Source of the DNA: a virus
Strand: one strand, 5' to 3'
DNA length: 58,045 bases
Virus record (IMG/VR): IMGVR_UViG_3300013306_000019
Span: 1-58,045 of that record
How positions within the stretch are numbered: the stretch's first letter is position 1; each line of letters begins with the position of its first letter. Below, piece by piece: positions 57,753-58,045 of this stretch. The position numbers and the translations under genes are program-made. Below the pieces are notes generated by a model. The model did no database searches, was not told the DNA's origin, and saw only the letters and a program-made list of their open reading frames with translations.

Positions 57753-57815
57753 GTAGTAACCATTCTCACTGTGTATGGCTGACCTAGAAAAGCCGCGATA
57801 TCTAGGTTGTTACTA
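57753..57815. other. structured spacer between tRNA-Lys and tRNA-Tyr
   Basis: Outer 8-bp stem GTAGTAAC/GTTACTAC and inner 5-bp CCTAG/CTAGG; no ORF. Possibly a processing element or a decayed tRNA. Confidence 0.45.
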
Positions 57816-57820
57816 CTCCG

Positions 57821-57908
57821 TGCGCCTACTAGGATTCGAACCTAGGATGTGTCTTTAACTGTAACCGGGTTACAACCGGCCCGCTTCGTCCTCTCGCGGC
57901 ATAGACGC
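57821..57908 (-). tRNA. tRNA-Tyr(GTA), class II
   Basis: Acceptor GCGTCTA/TAGGCGC, anticodon arm GCCGG-TTGTAAC-CCGGT, 18-nt variable region with a small GTT/GAC stem, T-arm CTAGG-TTCGAAT-CCTAG, discriminator A. Confidence 0.9.
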
Positions 57909-57928
57909 ATTATTATTTAGTTGTTACG

Positions 57929-58001
57929 CACCCTTGACTGGACTCGAACCAGTGACACGCGGATTAGAAGGCCGCTGCTCTATCCTCTGAGCTACAAGGG
58001 C
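57929..58001 (-). tRNA. tRNA-Arg(TCT)
   Basis: Acceptor GCCCTTG/CAAGGGT (G1-U72), D-arm GCTC/GAGC, anticodon arm GCGGC-CTTCTAA-TCCGC (last pair C-U), T-arm ACTGG-TTCGAGT-CCAGT, discriminator G. Upstream (58009-58037) a nested GTCCC/GGGAC hairpin with GAGAAGGCCTTCTC precedes it. Confidence 0.85.
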
Positions 58002-58045
58002 AAAATGTCCCTTTGAGAAGGCCTTCTCGGACGGGACCATCCAGC

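Overview
The window looks like part of a large double-stranded DNA phage of an actinobacterium (host genus not determinable here). A terminase large subunit, an endolysin, a tail-associated GDPD protein and dense overlapping small genes (ATGA/TAATG junctions) mark it as phage. A WhiB-type iron-sulphur regulator (29314-29733), a DUF7455-like zinc protein and a perfect CRP/GlxR-type palindrome (34651-34666) point to actinobacteria. Most genes are short hypotheticals. No capsid, tail-tube or DNA polymerase gene is present, so this is one arm of a larger genome.

Layout. 1-5924 (+): a run of small, probably early genes, each group behind its own strong promoter, with two structured non-coding RNAs (about 1103-1210 and 3058-3214). 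5959-9901 (-): terminase large subunit, a likely small subunit and small genes, interrupted by a divergent + strand trio at 8199-8828. 9891-25235 (-): a dense stack of very small ORFs with a D5_N/SF3 primase-helicase (12561-14207), a 440-bp repeat-rich non-coding region beside it (11709-12149, possible origin) and an AEP primase (23838-24986). 25232-32647 (-): DinG/XPD-like helicase, GIY-YIG endonuclease, WhiB, BCS1-like AAA+ ATPase, nucleotidyltransferase. 32684-35934 (-): GDPD tail protein, collagen-like protein, small membrane protein, GT2 glycosyltransferase. 36055-43345 (-): PIN-PhoH, tRNA nucleotidyltransferase, polynucleotide kinase-phosphatase, NadR, PnuC and RNA ligase, i.e. an RNA-repair plus NAD-salvage block. 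43405-51887 (-): SPFH protein, DUF932 protein, metallophosphoesterase, HNH nuclease, lipoprotein, SNase-like nuclease. 51917-58001 (-): tRNA genes (including an initiator tRNA), an NlpC/P60 enzyme, a modular endolysin and a release-factor-like protein.

Transcription logic. More than 30 promoters share one code: TGTACA (or TGTACT), a 17-bp spacer, then TATAGT or a close variant. They fall into two main output classes. In the first, the predicted +1 begins AUCAACAAC (or AUCAGCAAC), followed by an AAAGGA ribosome site. In the second, the predicted +1 is the A of the ATG itself, giving leaderless mRNAs. The RNA at 3058-3214 carries two hairpins whose loops display GUUGUUGAU, a perfect 9-nt complement of the first-class 5' leader; the independently promoted RNA at 1103-1210 carries a loop with a 7-nt complement. 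I infer a two-class post-transcriptional switch: phage RNAs that pair with one shared mRNA 5' end while leaderless transcripts escape. This is the most notable candidate system in the window and is a hypothesis.

The translation machinery is also supplemented: twelve canonical-looking tRNAs plus one aberrant tRNA-Met-like gene, an enzyme for CCA ends or other tRNA 3' ends, RNA end repair, and a GGQ release-factor domain.
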